Shown: piece by piece, positions 46,689 to 55,605 of the stretch | How positions within the stretch are numbered: position 1 is the first letter of the stretch | Layout: each line of letters begins with the position of its first letter | Assembly (NCBI RefSeq): GCF_032911445.1 | Contig: NZ_JAWJEJ010000002.1 | Span: forward strand, 682,001-746,000 | Direction of reading: 5' to 3' | DNA length: 64,000 nucleotides | DNA from: Sphingomonas sp. HF-S4 | GTDB lineage: Bacteria > Pseudomonadota > Alphaproteobacteria > Sphingomonadales > Sphingomonadaceae | Translations under genes and position numbers: made by a program | The notes under the pieces: model-generated | Database searches by the model: none | What the model was told of the DNA's origin: nothing | Seen by the model: the letters and a program-made list of their open reading frames with translations, nothing else

Positions 46689-46764
46689 TTGACATGCGTA
46701 CCACAGCGCGGCACTCTGCCAATTCAAGCCGATGGCAAACGATCGGCAAAATGGGAGAGAGAGC

Positions 46765-49107
46765 ATGCGGGCATTGCTTTGCGTGTCGGCCTGTGTCGTC
46801 GCGATTGCGGTCGGTACAGGATCGGCGTCGGCGCAGACGGCTTCGGAGGCGCCATCGCCTGTGATCGAGCGGGTCAGTCCTGACAGCCAGGATGGGGATC
46901 GGCAGGCGACGGGCGCGGAGCAGGATATCGTCGTGACCGCCACCCGGCGCGAGGAGCGCATCCAGGACGTGCCGCTCAGCATCACCGCCTTCTCGCAGGA
47001 GCAGTTGAGCGAGAAGGGCATCGTCGGGTTCGAGGGCATCGCCCGCGAGACGCCGGGCGTGGTGCTCAACCGCCCTACCCAAAACTTCAACAACTTCACC
47101 GCGCGCGGCATCGCGACCAACGGCTATAATGCCAATCTGCAGAGCTCGGTCGCGGTCTATATCGACGAGCTGCCGATCTCGACGATCGGCAACACCACCG
47201 TGGTCGATCCAAATCTGTTCGACGTCGAGCGCGTCGAGTTCCTGCGCGGGCCGCAGGGCACACTGTTCGGTTCAGGGTCTCTTTCGGGCGCGATGCGGAT
47301 CCTCAACAAGAGCCCGAACCTCGCCAGTTTCGACGCCTCGGCGCTGGCCGATATCGGCCTCACCGGGTCGGACTCGCTGCGCCAGCGCTACAATCTGATG
47401 GTCAACGTGCCGCTGGTGACCGACAAGCTAGCGATCCGCGGCGTCGGCTTCTATCGCAACGAGGACGGCTATCTCGACAATGTCGGCACCGGCGTGCGCA
47501 ACTCGAACAAGCTGGTGGACTGGGGCGGGCGGCTGGTCGCGCTGTGGCGCCCGAACGACCGGCTCTCGATCAAGCTGCTAGGCTCCTACGAGGACAGCGA
47601 TCCCAAGGATTCGTCGCTGACCAGCCCGTCGCTCGGGCGAGAGAAGCGCGTCTCGGACCAGCCGGATCGGTTCACCGGCAAGCAGACCGTGTTCAACGCC
47701 ACGCTTGACTATGAATTCGACTTCGCCCGGCTGACGAGCTCTTCGACCTATTCCGATTTTGACCAGCGCTTCTGGCTCGATCTCGCCGGCACCTTCCCGG
47801 CCCAGCCTGCTTTCCCCGGCGCGCCGATCGCCTTCGGGCTCGACGCCAATGCCTATGACAAGGTGTTCGTGCAGGAGACGCGGTTGGTCTCGTCGCTCGA
47901 CGGACCGCTCCAGTTCACGCTCGGCGGCTTCTATCTGCATCGCCGCCGCGATGTGGACTATTTCTACCGGTCGAGCCTGCCCTTCCTCCAGGCGCGCCGG
48001 CTCACCGGGCTGCCCGATCAATATTATCAGAAGCAATATACCCATTCGATCAGCGAGGAACTCGCGGGCTTCGGCGAACTGACCTATCGCTTCTCGGACA
48101 AGTTCTGGCTGACCGGCGGGATGCGCTATGGCCGCACCTCGGCCCAGGCGTTCACCGAAGCCGGCGGCTATCTCGCCAGCGCGTTCGGCCAGAACTACTT
48201 CACCTATGCGCTGCTCAACATTCCGGTCAATTTCAACACGTTCACGCCCTATGCCGCAGTCGAGGGCATCAAGGCGACCGGATCGAAGCCTTCGTGGAAA
48301 GCCAGCGCGAGCTTCAAGCCGAGCGAGACGCTGACCACCTACGCCACCTTCGCGACCGGCTTCCGCGCGCCGATCGTCAATGCGTTCGCCGGGCGTCCGA
48401 GCCTGGTCACGCCCAGCGATATCATCATCCCCGACGGCGCCGATTCCGATGATCTCAAGAGCTATGAGGTCGGCGCCAAGGCGCGCTTCCTGGGCGGGCT
48501 GGTGACGATCAACGCCGCGGCGTATCTGATCGACTGGAGCAACATCCAGGCACAGGCCAATCGCGTGTCGGATTCGGTGCAGTTCGCCACCAATATCGGC
48601 GGCGCGCGCAGCAAGGGCTTCGAAGTAGAGATGGGCATCATCCCGGGACGCGACGTCTTTATCGGCTTCAACGCGGCGTACAACGACTCGAAGATCACCA
48701 GGCTCAGCCCCACCGAGGCGGCGATCTCGGGTGCGGTGCTCGGCCACCGGCTGTCGGCGCCGCGGCTGCAGGGCGCGCTCTTCACCTCCTACGGCTTCGA
48801 TATCGGGGAGGAGACCAAGGCGACGCTCGCGATCAACGCGCAATATGTCGGGTCGTACAACAGCTCGTTCCCGAACACGCCCGGCGCGCCCAACGTCCGG
48901 CTGGTTACGTTTGGAGAGACCGACGAATATGTGAACACCAATTTCAGCTTCGGCCTGAAGCGGCGCGCGTTTTCGGCGCAGCTCTATGTCGAGAATGTCT
49001 TCGACGATCATTCGGTGACGTACATCCATCCCGAGGCATTCCTGGTCAGCCGGTTCGGGACGCTGCGGCCGCGCACGATCGGCATCCGCCTCGGCTACGG
49101 GCTCTGA
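46765..49107 (+). CDS. TonB-dependent outer membrane receptor of the catabolic cluster
   Basis: A 780-residue receptor with a signal peptide (MRALLCVSACVVAIAVGTGSASAQ), a TonB-box-like QDIVVTATRREERIQDVPLS, a plug (GIARETPGVVLNRPTQNFNN, VYIDELPISTIGNTTVVDPN, FLRGPQGTLFGSGS) and a beta barrel ending IGIRLGYGL. It resembles receptors of sphingomonads that import aromatic or terpenoid compounds. The ATG at 46765 has GGGAGAGAG upstream; the frame is open 11 codons earlier. It starts an operon with the MFS, esterase and ligase genes. Confidence 0.94.
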   Translation: MRALLCVSACVVAIAVGTGSASAQTASEAPSPVIERVSPDSQDGDRQATGAEQDIVVTATRREERIQDVPLSITAFSQEQLSEKGIVGFEGIARETPGVVLNRPTQNFNNFTARGIATNGYNANLQSSVAVYIDELPISTIGNTTVVDPNLFDVERVEFLRGPQGTLFGSGSLSGAMRILNKSPNLASFDASALADIGLTGSDSLRQRYNLMVNVPLVTDKLAIRGVGFYRNEDGYLDNVGTGVRNSNKLVDWGGRLVALWRPNDRLSIKLLGSYEDSDPKDSSLTSPSLGREKRVSDQPDRFTGKQTVFNATLDYEFDFARLTSSSTYSDFDQRFWLDLAGTFPAQPAFPGAPIAFGLDANAYDKVFVQETRLVSSLDGPLQFTLGGFYLHRRRDVDYFYRSSLPFLQARRLTGLPDQYYQKQYTHSISEELAGFGELTYRFSDKFWLTGGMRYGRTSAQAFTEAGGYLASAFGQNYFTYALLNIPVNFNTFTPYAAVEGIKATGSKPSWKASASFKPSETLTTYATFATGFRAPIVNAFAGRPSLVTPSDIIIPDGADSDDLKSYEVGAKARFLGGLVTINAAAYLIDWSNIQAQANRVSDSVQFATNIGGARSKGFEVEMGIIPGRDVFIGFNAAYNDSKITRLSPTEAAISGAVLGHRLSAPRLQGALFTSYGFDIGEETKATLAINAQYVGSYNSSFPNTPGAPNVRLVTFGETDEYVNTNFSFGLKRRAFSAQLYVENVFDDHSVTYIHPEAFLVSRFGTLRPRTIGIRLGYGL

Positions 49108-49110
49108 TCG

Positions 49111-50415
49111 GTGGCGGCGCGGAGCCTTGCCGCCGAACGCGCCGAGCGGGGCAGGGGCGTGCCGCGCTGGGTGATGCTGGCCACGCTGACCTTCGTCTAT
49201 GTGCTCAACTTCCTCGATCGGCAGCTGATCGGCATCCTCGCCAAGCCGATCCAGGATGCGTTGCAGGTCACCGATGGCCAGCTCGGGCTGATCGGCGGGC
49301 TCTATTTCGCGATGTTCTATTGCTTCATCGCGATACCGGTCGGGTGGCTCGCCGACCGGACCAACCGCGTCAACGTGTTGGCACTCGCCTGCGCGATCTG
49401 GAGTGGCGCCACCGTCGCCTGCGGGATGGCAGGGACGTATACGCAACTGGTGGCCGCGCGAATGGTGGTCGGCTTCGGCGAGGCCGGCGGGGTGCCCCCG
49501 TCTTATGCGATCATCACCGACAGCTATCCGCCGGGCAAGCGCGCTGCGGCGCTCGGTATTTTCAATCTGGGGCCGGCGATCGGCGCGGCGATCGGCGTGG
49601 CGTTCGGCGCGGCGATCGCTGCGCGCTACGACTGGCGGATGCCTTTCCTGGTGATCGGCGTGGTGGGGATCGTCGCTGCGCTGCTGCTGCGTCTGCTGCT
49701 GCGCGAGCCGGAGCGGGGAGCCACCGATACGGTCCGCGCAAAGGGGGCCGGGAAGGTCGGCTTCTGGCCGACGCTGCACATGTTCTTTTCGCACCCGGTG
49801 CTGATGCTCGCCGCGCTCGGCAGCGGCGCGACGCAGTTCGTCACCTATGGGCTCGGCAATTTCGCAGTGTTGTTCCTGATGCGCGACAAGGGCATGACGC
49901 TGGACCAGGTCGCGATCTGGTACGCGCTGGTGCTCGTGTTCGGCATGGGTGGCGGGATGGTGATCTCAGGCCGGGTGATCGATCGTATGACGCGCCGCTC
50001 GCGCACGGGCTATGCGATCGCGCCGGCCCTGTCGCTCGCGGTGGCGATGCCGTTCTACCTCGCCTTCCTCTTGGCGCCCGGCTGGCCACTCGCGTTGCTG
50101 TTGCTGGGCGTGGTAATGACGTTCAATTACTTCTACCTCTCTGCCTCGGTCGCGCTGGTTCAGGATGAGGTTCGGCCCGATCAGCGGGTGCTTGCCGGGG
50201 CATTGCTGCTGCTGGTGATGAACTTCATCGGGCTCGGGCTCGGGCCGACCTGGGTGGGCCAGGCGAGCGACTGGTTCAAGGCGCAGGGCCATGCCCAATA
50301 TCTCCAGTCGGCGCTCTACACGCTGACGCCCTTCTATCTGATCGCGATCGCGCTCTTCCTCTGGCTCGCACGCATCCTGCGCCGCGAGACCCGCACCGCC
50401 GAGACAGGCCTATGA
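49111..50415 (+). CDS. MFS transporter (spinster-like)
   Basis: A 434-residue, 12-helix transporter with the opening WVMLATLTFVYVLNFLDRQL and the family signature GWLADRTNRVNVLALACAIW (loop 2-3). GVPPSYAIITDSYPPGKRAA and GIFNLGPAIGAAIGVAFG are typical of the spinster-like group that moves lipids or small organic acids. GTG start 49111 is three bases after the receptor stop. It presumably moves the imported substrate, or its hydrolysis product, across the inner membrane. Its stop overlaps the esterase ATG. Confidence 0.92.
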   Translation: MAARSLAAERAERGRGVPRWVMLATLTFVYVLNFLDRQLIGILAKPIQDALQVTDGQLGLIGGLYFAMFYCFIAIPVGWLADRTNRVNVLALACAIWSGATVACGMAGTYTQLVAARMVVGFGEAGGVPPSYAIITDSYPPGKRAAALGIFNLGPAIGAAIGVAFGAAIAARYDWRMPFLVIGVVGIVAALLLRLLLREPERGATDTVRAKGAGKVGFWPTLHMFFSHPVLMLAALGSGATQFVTYGLGNFAVLFLMRDKGMTLDQVAIWYALVLVFGMGGGMVISGRVIDRMTRRSRTGYAIAPALSLAVAMPFYLAFLLAPGWPLALLLLGVVMTFNYFYLSASVALVQDEVRPDQRVLAGALLLLVMNFIGLGLGPTWVGQASDWFKAQGHAQYLQSALYTLTPFYLIAIALFLWLARILRRETRTAETGL

Positions 50416-52040
50416 GATTGACGAGCCGAGCCGCGCTGGTCGCGTTATTGGTCGGTGCGCCCCCGGCATGGGCGCAGGCGCCGACCGTGACGGCGCCCGC
50501 GGGCAGCATCGAGGGCAGCGCGCAGGGCACTGTCCGCGTCTTCAAGGGCGTGCCCTATGCCCAGCCGCCTGTGGGTCCGCTGCGCTGGAAGGCGCCGGCC
50601 GACCTTCCGGCGTGGCAAGGCGTGCGCAAGGCAACGGCGTTCGGGCCGGCCTGCGTACAGCCGCGCGGGCGCGCCGCGGGGATCTATACCAACCCGCCCG
50701 AGAAGATGAGCGAGGACTGCCTGACGCTCAACATCTGGGCGCCGAGGGACGCGAACAACCTGCCGGTCTTCGTGTGGATCCACGGCGGGGCGCTGGTCGG
50801 TGGCTATGGCCATGAGGCGATGTACGACGGGGCGCGGATGGCCGCGCGCGGCGCGATCGTGGTGTCGATCAACTATCGCCTCGGCATCCTCGGCTATCTT
50901 GCGCATCCGGGGCTGAGCGCAGAATCCCCGGAGGGCATTTCGGGCAATTATGGGCTGCTCGATCAGATCGCGGCACTCGGCTGGGTCAAGCGCAACATCG
51001 CGGCGTTTGGCGGCGACACCGGCAACGTCACCGTCGCAGGGGAGTCGGCGGGCGCGCTCAGCGTGATGTACCTGATGGCATCGCCGCGTGCGCGCGGGCT
51101 GTTCCACAAAGCCGTGGCACAGAGCGCCTATATGATCTCGACGCCCGAGCTCAAACGGTCGGCACACGGCACCCCCTCGGCCGAGGGGGCGGGTACCCAG
51201 ATCATGACGGCGCTTGGCGCGAAAGACCTGGCCGGGCTGCGGGCGATGGACGCCGAGACACTCACCGACGGCGCGGCGGCCAAGGGCTTCGGGCCCTGGG
51301 CTACGATCGACGGCAAGGTTCTGATGCGGCAGCTCGTCGACACTTGGGATCGCGGCGAACAGGCGCCGGTGCCGATCCTCGCCGGGTTCAACAGCGGCGA
51401 GATCCGCTCGCTCCGCGTGCTGCTCCCGCCGGCGCCCGCCAATGCTGCGGCGTATGAGGCCGCGATCCGCAGCCGCTATGGCGATCTCGCCGAGCATTAT
51501 CTCGCGCTGTATCCGGCCAAGGCGATCGGCGAGGGCATGCTCGCGAACACGCGCGATGCGCTCTACGGCTGGACCTCGACTCGGCTGGTGATCGGCCAGA
51601 CCGCGATCGGTCAGCGCGGCTATCTCTATTTGTTCGATCACGGCTATCCGGCCGCGGACGAAAACGGGCTGCATGCCTTCCATGCTGCCGAACTCCCTTA
51701 TGTGTTCGGGACTGCAGGCACCACGCCGCCTTATTGGCCCAAGATCCCCGACACGCTCGCCGAGCGTCGCCTGTCGGACGCGATGATCGGCTATTGGACT
51801 GCGTTCGCGAAGACGGGCGTGCCGATCGCGAGCGGCCAGCCCGACTGGCCGGCTTATGGCAAGGACGCCAGCTACATGGCGTTCGCCCAGGCGCCCCGGC
51901 CGGGCAGGAAGCCCTTCCCCGGCATGTTCGCGCTGCACGAGGCGGCGGTCTGCCGCCGCCGCGCCGCGGGCGACCAGCCGTGGAACTGGAACACCGGGGT
52001 GATCTCGCCCACGCTCCAAAAGACTGCAGGGTGCCGATGA
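50412..52040 (+). CDS. Secreted type-B carboxylesterase
   Basis: A 542-residue alpha/beta-hydrolase with a signal peptide (MRLTSRAALVALLVGAPPAWAQ). Landmarks are VFKGVPYAQPPVGPLRWKAP, the oxyanion motif VWIHGGALVGGYG, the nucleophile elbow VTVAGESAGALSVMYL (Ser about 202) and a probable catalytic His in FHAAELPYVFG. It cleaves carboxylic ester bonds, probably in the periplasm. With an acyl-CoA synthetase next door, the substrate is likely an ester whose acid part is activated after uptake. Overlap with the next gene (ATGA) indicates coupling. Confidence 0.93.
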   Translation: MRLTSRAALVALLVGAPPAWAQAPTVTAPAGSIEGSAQGTVRVFKGVPYAQPPVGPLRWKAPADLPAWQGVRKATAFGPACVQPRGRAAGIYTNPPEKMSEDCLTLNIWAPRDANNLPVFVWIHGGALVGGYGHEAMYDGARMAARGAIVVSINYRLGILGYLAHPGLSAESPEGISGNYGLLDQIAALGWVKRNIAAFGGDTGNVTVAGESAGALSVMYLMASPRARGLFHKAVAQSAYMISTPELKRSAHGTPSAEGAGTQIMTALGAKDLAGLRAMDAETLTDGAAAKGFGPWATIDGKVLMRQLVDTWDRGEQAPVPILAGFNSGEIRSLRVLLPPAPANAAAYEAAIRSRYGDLAEHYLALYPAKAIGEGMLANTRDALYGWTSTRLVIGQTAIGQRGYLYLFDHGYPAADENGLHAFHAAELPYVFGTAGTTPPYWPKIPDTLAERRLSDAMIGYWTAFAKTGVPIASGQPDWPAYGKDASYMAFAQAPRPGRKPFPGMFALHEAAVCRRRAAGDQPWNWNTGVISPTLQKTAGCR

Positions 52041-53626
52041 TCGACGGAGACATGCAGTCGTTCGCGTTGACGCTCAACAAGTTCCTAGAACATGCCGCCA
52101 AATGGCACCCCGACGCCGAGGTGGTGACCGCTGGTTCGAAGGGCGTGGTGACCCGGATCGGCTACCGCGATCTGCACGCGCGCAGCCGCCGGATCTCGGG
52201 CGTCCTCCACGATCTGGGCGTGCGGCGCGGCGATCGGGTCGCCACGCTTGCCTGGAACAGCCAGGCGCATGTCGAGGCGTGGTACGCGATCATGGGGATG
52301 GGCGCCGTATGCCATACGCTCAACCCGCGCCTGACCGGAACGCAGCTCGGGGCAATGATCGCGCAATCCGAGGCCAGGATCCTGATCGCCAGCGGCGACT
52401 TGCTGCCACTGGCGCTCGACATCGCGCGCGCCGCGCCCGTCGTGACGCGCGTGCTGGTGATCGACGCCCTCGCGGCGATGCCGGCGTTCGCCGACGGCGT
52501 GGCGGTTGCCGCGCTCGAGCCGATGATCGAAGCGGGCGAAACCGAGGTCGCGTGGGGCGATTTCGACGAGACCGCGCCCTCCGGACTGTGCTTCACCTCG
52601 GGCACCACCGGCGCTCCCAAGGGCGTCACCTACACGCATCGTTCGAGCTACCTTCACACGCTGCGGCTGCTCCAGGCCGATGTGATGGCGATCGCGCGCC
52701 GCGACACGGTGCTCGCGGTCGTGCCGATGTTCCACGCCAATGCCTGGGGGCTGCCGTTCGCAATGCCGGCGGCGGGCGGCACGCTTGTCCTGCCCGGGCG
52801 CGCCACCGACGGCGCGAGCCTTGCCCGGCTGATCGCGGCCGAGGGCGTCACCGTTGGGGTCGGCGTGCCGACGGTCTGGCTGGGGCTGGTCGAACATCTC
52901 GAGGCAAGCGGCGGCACGCTGCCGTCGCTCGAGCGGATCATCATGGGCGGCGCCCCGCTCGCGCCCGCGCTGATGGCGCGGGTCGAGCAGCGGCTCGGCG
53001 TCACCGTCCAGACGAGCTGGGGAATGACCGAGCTTTCGCCGAGCGGAACGGTGGCATCGCCGCACGAGGCGGTCCGCACCGCGGCGGTGTCGGGCCGCCC
53101 CGCGATTGGCGTCGACCTGATGCTCGCCGACGCGGCGGGCGTGCCGCTTTCGTCGCAGCGCGACACCGAGGGCCATTTGCACGTTCGCGGCGCGGCGGTG
53201 ATCGAGCGCTATTTCGGCCATGCCGAGCCCGCCACCGATGCCGAGGGCTGGTTCGCGACCGGCGATCTCGCGCGGATCGACGCGCAAGGAAACCTGGCGA
53301 TCACCGGACGGGCCAAGGATCTGATCAAGTCGGGCGGCGAATGGATCAATCCCGCCGAGATCGAGGCGGTGGTCGGCGCGATCCCCGAAGTGTCGCTCGC
53401 CGCGGTGATCGGCCGTGCCGATCCGCGCTGGGGCGAGCGCCCGGTCCTGCTGGTCGAGATGCGCGAGCGCGAGGCGCTGAGCGACGAGGCGTTGCTGGCG
53501 CCGCTCAAAGGCCGCGTCGCGCCGTGGTGGATCCCCGATGCCGTAGTGCGCCTCGCGACGATGCCGCTCGCCGCCACGGGCAAAATCGACAAGCTGCGGC
53601 TTCGCGCGGAGTATGGAAGCGCCTAG
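52037..53626 (+). CDS. Acyl-CoA synthetase (AMP-binding)
   Basis: A 529-residue fatty/aryl acid-CoA ligase. The P-loop is GLCFTSGTTGAPKGVTYTHR (about residue 180), followed by the adenylate motif SWGMTELSPSGTV and the A8-A10 region GWFATGDLARIDAQGNLAI, LIKSGGEWINPAEIEAVVG, and a C-terminal lysine motif TGKIDKLRLR. It converts an acid to a CoA thioester through an acyl-AMP. It follows the esterase with a four-base overlap. A minus-strand open frame of 400 codons over it is a shadow. Confidence 0.95.
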   Translation: MIDGDMQSFALTLNKFLEHAAKWHPDAEVVTAGSKGVVTRIGYRDLHARSRRISGVLHDLGVRRGDRVATLAWNSQAHVEAWYAIMGMGAVCHTLNPRLTGTQLGAMIAQSEARILIASGDLLPLALDIARAAPVVTRVLVIDALAAMPAFADGVAVAALEPMIEAGETEVAWGDFDETAPSGLCFTSGTTGAPKGVTYTHRSSYLHTLRLLQADVMAIARRDTVLAVVPMFHANAWGLPFAMPAAGGTLVLPGRATDGASLARLIAAEGVTVGVGVPTVWLGLVEHLEASGGTLPSLERIIMGGAPLAPALMARVEQRLGVTVQTSWGMTELSPSGTVASPHEAVRTAAVSGRPAIGVDLMLADAAGVPLSSQRDTEGHLHVRGAAVIERYFGHAEPATDAEGWFATGDLARIDAQGNLAITGRAKDLIKSGGEWINPAEIEAVVGAIPEVSLAAVIGRADPRWGERPVLLVEMREREALSDEALLAPLKGRVAPWWIPDAVVRLATMPLAATGKIDKLRLRAEYGSA

Positions 53627-53682
53627 GGCCAGGAGAAGCGGTCGGCTTGACGCCCGATCTTGCAGGCGCGAAGGACGTTCGC

Positions 53683-54357
53683 GTGCAAGAGAATGAAAAG
53701 CCCAAGCGGCGGACCAAGAAGGCGGAGCAGCGCGCCGAGACGATCGAGCAGATCCTCGATGCGGCCGAATATCTGTTCTCCAAGCATGGCCTCCACGGCG
53801 TCACGCTGAAGGATGTCGCCAAGCGCGTCGGCGTCCACCACACGCTGCTCAACTATTATTTCGAGGACAAGGGCAAGCTCTTCCACGCCGTGTTCTCGCG
53901 GCGCGCGGTCGTCACCAGCGAGCGTCGCATGCAGGCGCTCGACGCCTATGCCGCCGCCTGCAACGGCGCGCCGACCGTCGAGGGCGCGCTGCGTGCCTTC
54001 CTCGATACCGATCTCGATCTATACATCGAGGGCGGCGAGGCCTGGAAGAACTATGCCGCGCTCGGCGCGCAGGTCGCCAATACCCCCGAATGGGGCGCCG
54101 AGTTGATGGACGAGCATTTCGATCCGGTGGTGCTGCGATTGATCGACCTGCTCAAGCAGGCGCTTCCGGATTGCGCCGAGCAGGACATCTTCTGGGGCTA
54201 TCACTTCGTGACCGGCGCGCTGATGCTCACGCTGGCGCGCACGGGGCGCATCGACAAGCTTTCGGGTGGGCTGTGCAAGTCCGACGATTTCGTCGCGGTC
54301 AAGGATCGCATGGCGTCGTTCATGGCGGCAGGCTTCCTCGAAATCTGCAAGCGGTGA
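53683..54357 (+). CDS. TetR-family regulator of the catabolic cluster
   Basis: A 224-residue TetR-type repressor. Basic residues (KPKRRTKKAEQ) precede the HTH at about 14-60: TIEQILDAAEYLFSKHGLHG, VTLKDVAKRVGVHHTLLNYY with the family FEDKGKLF. The ligand-binding part is all-helical. I chose GTG 53683, which has GAAGGA at the right distance; TTG 53647 would add 12 residues. The two matching inverted repeats at 46665 and 54370 are its likely operators, one before the receptor operon and one right after this gene. Confidence 0.9.
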   Translation: MQENEKPKRRTKKAEQRAETIEQILDAAEYLFSKHGLHGVTLKDVAKRVGVHHTLLNYYFEDKGKLFHAVFSRRAVVTSERRMQALDAYAAACNGAPTVEGALRAFLDTDLDLYIEGGEAWKNYAALGAQVANTPEWGAELMDEHFDPVVLRLIDLLKQALPDCAEQDIFWGYHFVTGALMLTLARTGRIDKLSGGLCKSDDFVAVKDRMASFMAAGFLEICKR

Positions 54358-54369
54358 CCACCGGATAAT

Positions 54370-54393
54370 CATTCGCTCACTTGTTAGTGAATG
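54370..54393. promoter_or_regulatory. 24-bp inverted repeat, candidate TetR operator 2
   Basis: CATTCGCTCA-CTTG-TTAGTGAATG, with the same end halves and spacing as the 46665 site. It lies 12 bases after the tetR stop and 43 bases before the dehydrogenase ATG. The -35-like TTGTGT (54395-54400) and CGATAA (54418-54423) beyond it are weak. Confidence 0.6.
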
Positions 54394-54436
54394 TTTGTGT
54401 TGCTAGACCGCCCGCAACGATAAGCGGGAGGAACGA

Positions 54437-55330
54437 ATGGCATTGTCGGGACGCGTGGCGATCGTAACCGGTGCGGGTGGCGGGCTCGGGCGCGCGCATG
54501 CTCTGTATCTGGCGAGCAAGGGCGCCAGACTGGTCGTCAACGACGTTTCGGAAGCCAATGCGTCGCATGTCGCTGGCGAGATCGCCGACGCGGGCGGCGA
54601 AGCGATGGCGGTCGCGGCTTCGGTCACCGACGAGGCGGGCGTGCAAGCGATGGTCGACGCGGTGACGGCCCGCTGGGGGCGTGTCGACATCCTGGTCAAC
54701 AATGCCGGCATCCTGCGCGACAAGAGCTTCGCCAAGATGACGATCGAGGATTTCCGCCTCGTGCTCGACGTGCACCTCATGGGCGCCGCGATCTGCTCCA
54801 AGGCGGTGTGGGAGGGCATGCGGGCGCAGCGTTATGGCCGCATCGTGATGACCACGTCGTCCTCGGGGCTCTACGGCAATTTCGGCCAGGCGAATTACGG
54901 TGCGGCGAAGATGGCGCTGGTCGGACTGATGCAGACGCTTGCCATCGAGGGCGAGAAATACGGCATACGCGTCAACGCGCTTGCGCCTACCGCCGCGACC
55001 CAGATGACGCAGGGCGTGCTTTCGGAAGCCAGCCTCGCCTTGCTCGACCCTGCCGGCGTCAGTCCCGGACTGCTCGCGCTGGTCGGCGAGGATGCTCCGA
55101 GCCGCGCGATTCTATGCGCCGGCGCGGGTCATTTCGCGCGCGCCAACGTCACGCTCACCCGCGGCGTGCAGATCGGCCATGCGGACGACGCGGGCGAGCA
55201 ACTGGTCGCGGCCTGGGATGCCGTGTCGGATCGCGGAGGCGAAATGGTGCCGGACTATGGTTTCTTCCAGGCGGAACGCGAACTCGCCGCCGCGGGGCTC
55301 CTCGACGAGCAGGTCTCGCTGCACGGCTGA
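54437..55330 (+). CDS. Short-chain dehydrogenase/reductase
   Basis: A 297-residue SDR. The cofactor motif is VTGAGGGLGRAHALYLASKG (Rossmann TGxxxGxG) and NDV at the end of strand 2 suggests NAD(H). NNAGILRD, the catalytic Ser in TTSSSGLYGNFG and the Tyr-x3-Lys in NYGAAKMALVGL are all present. The order resembles the dehydrogenase part of the peroxisomal multifunctional enzyme, used in beta-oxidation of branched acyl-CoAs. The Shine-Dalgarno GGGAGGA precedes ATG 54437. Confidence 0.92.
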   Translation: MALSGRVAIVTGAGGGLGRAHALYLASKGARLVVNDVSEANASHVAGEIADAGGEAMAVAASVTDEAGVQAMVDAVTARWGRVDILVNNAGILRDKSFAKMTIEDFRLVLDVHLMGAAICSKAVWEGMRAQRYGRIVMTTSSSGLYGNFGQANYGAAKMALVGLMQTLAIEGEKYGIRVNALAPTAATQMTQGVLSEASLALLDPAGVSPGLLALVGEDAPSRAILCAGAGHFARANVTLTRGVQIGHADDAGEQLVAAWDAVSDRGGEMVPDYGFFQAERELAAAGLLDEQVSLHG

Positions 55331-55550
55331 CGACCGCAAGGCACTCCGGCCCGATCCGCCCCCGGGGCTGGCGCGGGTTGCAGGAGGTCATTGGCGCTAG
55401 GGAAGGCTCCCAGAGTCTCCAAAAGCTTGTGGATTGGGTCGCCATTAGACGATGGCCGAGTCATCCCAGCCTGCACAGGGGGCGCCGATCCTTATGCTTG
55501 CGGAACGCGACCTTGCGCCATCGTTTCCTGAACCTTGCGCATGGCTGTTC

Positions 55551-55579
55551 GGAGGGCGCCAGCGAAGCAGGCGCCCTCC
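55551..55579. terminator. Perfect 10-bp hairpin between convergent genes
   Basis: GGAGGGCGCC (55551-55560) and GGCGCCCTCC (55570-55579) with a nine-base loop. No T-run follows on either strand, so it is a weak terminator candidate between the SDR and the autotransporter. The 220 bp before it hold nothing I recognise. Confidence 0.5.
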
Positions 55580-55605
55580 GATGTCAGATCAGAGCGCTCG
55601 GATTC

